A stretch of DNA of 42,854 nt from Alphaproteobacteria bacterium (GTDB taxonomy: Bacteria; Pseudomonadota; Alphaproteobacteria; UBA9655), in assembly GCA_019746105.1 (NCBI GenBank), contig JAIESK010000028.1, forward strand, positions 1-42,854, written 5' to 3'. The translations under genes were made by a program, and so were the position numbers. Below the pieces are notes generated by a model. It was given only the letters and a program-made list of their open reading frames with translations. It searched no databases and was not told the DNA's origin. This document shows positions 40,833-42,854 of the stretch, in pieces. Within the stretch, counting starts at the first letter, position 1; each line of letters begins with the position of its first letter.

Positions 40833-42211
40833 AGCTTCAGGAAAAAGATGAGAAGGGCCTTTGGGCTAAACTAAAGGGTTATTCTATCAATGAAAAAGGG
40901 CATTTGGCGCTCCGGGGGGTTGATTTAGTTCACCTTGCCAGTTTGAGTGATCGTCCGCTTTATGTTTTTGACGAATTGGCTCTTCGCGAAAATCTGTGCC
41001 TTTATAAGGAGGCCTTAAAACTTTTTTATCCAAAACCCGCATCCATTTTTTATGCATCAAAAGCTTTTTTGAACCTAGCTATGGGCTCGTTGCTCAAGCA
41101 AGAAGAGGTTGGTATTGATGTTTGCTCAGAAGGGGAACTTTTTATTGCACAGAAGGCTAACATTCTTCCCCAAGACATCATCATGCATGGAAATAATAAG
41201 TCGGAAAAGGAACTTACCGCTGCTATTAAGTATGGTATTAAGCGGATCATTGTTGATAACTTTGATGAGCTTACCTTACTTGAAAAAGTTACCTCAGAAT
41301 TAAAGAGGGAGTGTAGTGTTTTATTGAGAATCAATCCTGAAGTTGAGGTTGAAACTCATAAGTATATTGCAACTGCAGTTAAAGAATCAAAATTTGGCTT
41401 TTATAGGGATCAAAATCGTATCCCTGAATACCTTCAAAAGGTATGTACGAGGGGTTTTATTAAGTTTAAAGGGATCCATTTCCATCTGGGATCAAATATA
41501 CATAAGGCCTCTTTTTATGAGGAAGCTATTGATAAAGCCGGAGAGTATTTAGCTTTCTTAAAGGATAAAGGGTTTTGTGTTGAAGAATTAAACATTGGTG
41601 GTGGACTTGGGATTGCTTATGAAGATCATGATCCTGTTCCTGATATTCATCATTTTGTCAAAGTCCTTTGTGAAAAACTCATCCTTACATGTAAAAAGAA
41701 AAATATTGATTTACCTCACTTAATGCTTGAGCCTGGTCGTTCTATTGTCGGGCAAGCAGGATGTACTCTTTATAACATAGGGGCTATTAAGGAAGGGGGA
41801 GAGGCGGTTCATTATGCCGCTGTGAATGGGGGTATGACAGATAATTTAAGAATTGCCCTTTATCAAGCTAAATACACAGGTGTTCTCGCCAATAAGATGA
41901 CCTCTTCTGAAAAAAAACGGCCCTATAAAATTGTGGGGAAATGTTGTGAAACGGGAGACGTTTTAATAGAAAATATTCAGCTTCCTCCATGTGTCGCTGG
42001 AGATGTGTTCGTTGTTTTTTCAACGGGAGCTTATACCCACTCCTTAGCCAGTAACTATAATAAACATCCTCTTCCCGGTATCGTGTTTGTGAGAGAAGGA
42101 GCTTATGATTATGTTTCACGAGAACAAAGTTTAGAAGACCTTATCTCCTTTGATAGAATTCCGCCGCATCTGCTTGATACATCCGATACTTTTTTAGATA
42201 AAGACGAATAG
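40829..42211 (+). CDS. lysA: Diaminopimelate decarboxylase
   Basis: Converts meso-diaminopimelate to L-lysine with PLP. It has 460 residues. PLP lysine K78 (FYASKAF), HFHLGSNI, LEPGRSIVG and the substrate-site CCETGDVL are all present, and GGMTDNLRIALYQAKY matches the LysA pattern rather than arginine decarboxylase. The start is GTG 40829, overlapping the chpT stop by 4 bp. It is somewhat longer than usual, with about 25 extra residues at the C-terminus. Pairing with a cell-cycle relay gene may tie lysine/DAP flow to growth, or be chance. Confidence 0.93.
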   Translation: MKLQEKDEKGLWAKLKGYSINEKGHLALRGVDLVHLASLSDRPLYVFDELALRENLCLYKEALKLFYPKPASIFYASKAFLNLAMGSLLKQEEVGIDVCSEGELFIAQKANILPQDIIMHGNNKSEKELTAAIKYGIKRIIVDNFDELTLLEKVTSELKRECSVLLRINPEVEVETHKYIATAVKESKFGFYRDQNRIPEYLQKVCTRGFIKFKGIHFHLGSNIHKASFYEEAIDKAGEYLAFLKDKGFCVEELNIGGGLGIAYEDHDPVPDIHHFVKVLCEKLILTCKKKNIDLPHLMLEPGRSIVGQAGCTLYNIGAIKEGGEAVHYAAVNGGMTDNLRIALYQAKYTGVLANKMTSSEKKRPYKIVGKCCETGDVLIENIQLPPCVAGDVFVVFSTGAYTHSLASNYNKHPLPGIVFVREGAYDYVSREQSLEDLISFDRIPPHLLDTSDTFLDKDE

Positions 42212-42283
42212 CTCTAAAAAGGCTTGCCATCCAATAGAAATGTGAATATTGTTTTAAAAAGCTTTAATCAATAATTATAATAA

Positions 42284-42854
42284 ATGGCTCAAAATAGATT
42301 ATCGCATCACGATAGATTCACGCGGTCCTTGATGACCAATCGGAAGGTCATTGAAGAGTTTTTTCATAAGAACTTGCCTGATCATATACGTGAAAGTATC
42401 GACCTTTCTTCCATTCAATTACAAAGAGAAAGTCATATTGATGACAAGCTAAAGTCTCAAATCATTGATCTTCTTTATAAAGTTAATTTTAATGGGGAGC
42501 CTGGTTTTTTATATCTTTTGATAGAGCATGCCTCACAATCTCATCCCCTTCTTTCTTTTCGTCTTTTAAAATATGTGATGGGCGTCATGGATGACCATTT
42601 AAGGACTACAAAGGCAAAGGAATTGCCCCTTGTTTATCCTCTTGTCCTCTATACGGGAAAAAGACCCTATACCCACACCTTAAATCTTTTTGATCTTTTC
42701 CCGGAGAAAGAGAGAGAACTTGCAAAACAAACCCTTTTCTCTCCTTATCACCTCATCGATTTAACACAAAATTCTGAAGAAGAGTTGAGGAAATATTTGT
42801 GGTACGGGACAATGGCTCGGATTTTAAAGCATATTCATGATGCGAATATTCTGC
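42284..42854 (+). CDS. Rpn-family recombination-promoting nuclease (3' end beyond window)
   Basis: The frame from ATG 42284 is open to the window edge, giving 190 residues. It starts MAQNRLSHHDRFTRSLMTN and contains SQIIDLLYKVNF, GFLYLLIEHASQ and LLSFRLLKYVMGVMDDH, the order of the Rpn/YhgA-like PD-(D/E)XK nucleases often annotated as transposases. Candidate metal residues are D62 and E81. The common E-H-Q-S reads E-H-A-S, so the third active-site position is altered. Such genes spread as multicopy families in host-associated bacteria. It may be intact or decayed beyond the edge. Confidence 0.8.
   Translation, partial: MAQNRLSHHDRFTRSLMTNRKVIEEFFHKNLPDHIRESIDLSSIQLQRESHIDDKLKSQIIDLLYKVNFNGEPGFLYLLIEHASQSHPLLSFRLLKYVMGVMDDHLRTTKAKELPLVYPLVLYTGKRPYTHTLNLFDLFPEKERELAKQTLFSPYHLIDLTQNSEEELRKYLWYGTMARILKHIHDANIL

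Noticed and set aside
42212-42283. CtrA box upstream of the Rpn gene
   Set aside because: Two TTAA half-sites occur, but their spacing is 6 bp instead of 7 in AT-rich DNA.

Overview
The window looks like the chromosome of an alphaproteobacterium, most plausibly a host-associated lineage such as Holosporales/Paracaedibacteraceae. The class call rests on the phosphotransferase ChpT of the CckA-ChpT-CtrA relay, a DUF4167 gene, and a LysR regulator with the N-terminus usual for the class. The host-associated guess rests on several orphan secreted proteins, an Rpn-type nuclease, moderately AT-rich DNA and many uptake systems; it is inference. No phage, insertion sequence or CRISPR array is visible. 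One tRNA gene is present (tRNA-Asp).

Layout. 1-3.2 kb: DUF4167 protein, BolA, a CNNM/CBS (CorC-like) membrane protein and alanine dehydrogenase, then tRNA-Asp. 3.3-7.3 kb: a four-gene putrescine/spermidine ABC importer operon (potF-G-H-I order). 7.4-10.5 kb: frr-uppS-cdsA-cca, tightly overlapped. 10.7-12.3 kb: a large orphan exported protein. 12.6-15.2 kb: a zinc (or manganese) znuCBA operon, headed by a possible 34-residue membrane peptide and a perfect palindrome. 15.2-18.5 kb: an unusual three-gene operon encoding a cupin fused to a heme-oxygenase-like diiron-oxidase domain, a second related cupin and an ANL acyl/aminoacyl-activating enzyme. 18.9-20.9 kb: a PAS-GGDEF-EAL c-di-GMP enzyme. 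21-24 kb: a sodium:alanine symporter, a response regulator with what looks like a dead PP2C-type output domain, and an AbrB/PIN toxin-antitoxin pair. 24.3-31.9 kb: a Cys-rich secreted protein, an operon of two nucleoside hydrolases and alanine racemase, two orphan exported protein loci (one frameshifted), a VanX-type D-Ala-D-Ala dipeptidase and a periplasmic PPIase. 32-35.2 kb: a methyltransferase, an MHS-family MFS transporter and a divergent LysR regulator. 35.6-40.1 kb: a 55-residue small protein and an AcrAB-type efflux pair. 40.2-42.9 kb: chpT-lysA, and the start of an Rpn-family nuclease that runs off the window.

Two themes connect the genes. Alanine: alanine import, oxidation (Ald), racemisation (Alr) and hydrolysis of D-Ala-D-Ala (VanX) all occur here, consistent with scavenging of alanine and wall dipeptides. 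Nutrient import: polyamines, zinc/manganese, amino acid and organic acid/osmolyte carriers, plus nucleoside hydrolases. The most novel-looking element is the cupin-diiron oxidase/cupin/ANL operon. The best regulatory observation is an exact CtrA-type site (TTAA-N7-TTAA) 24 bp before chpT.
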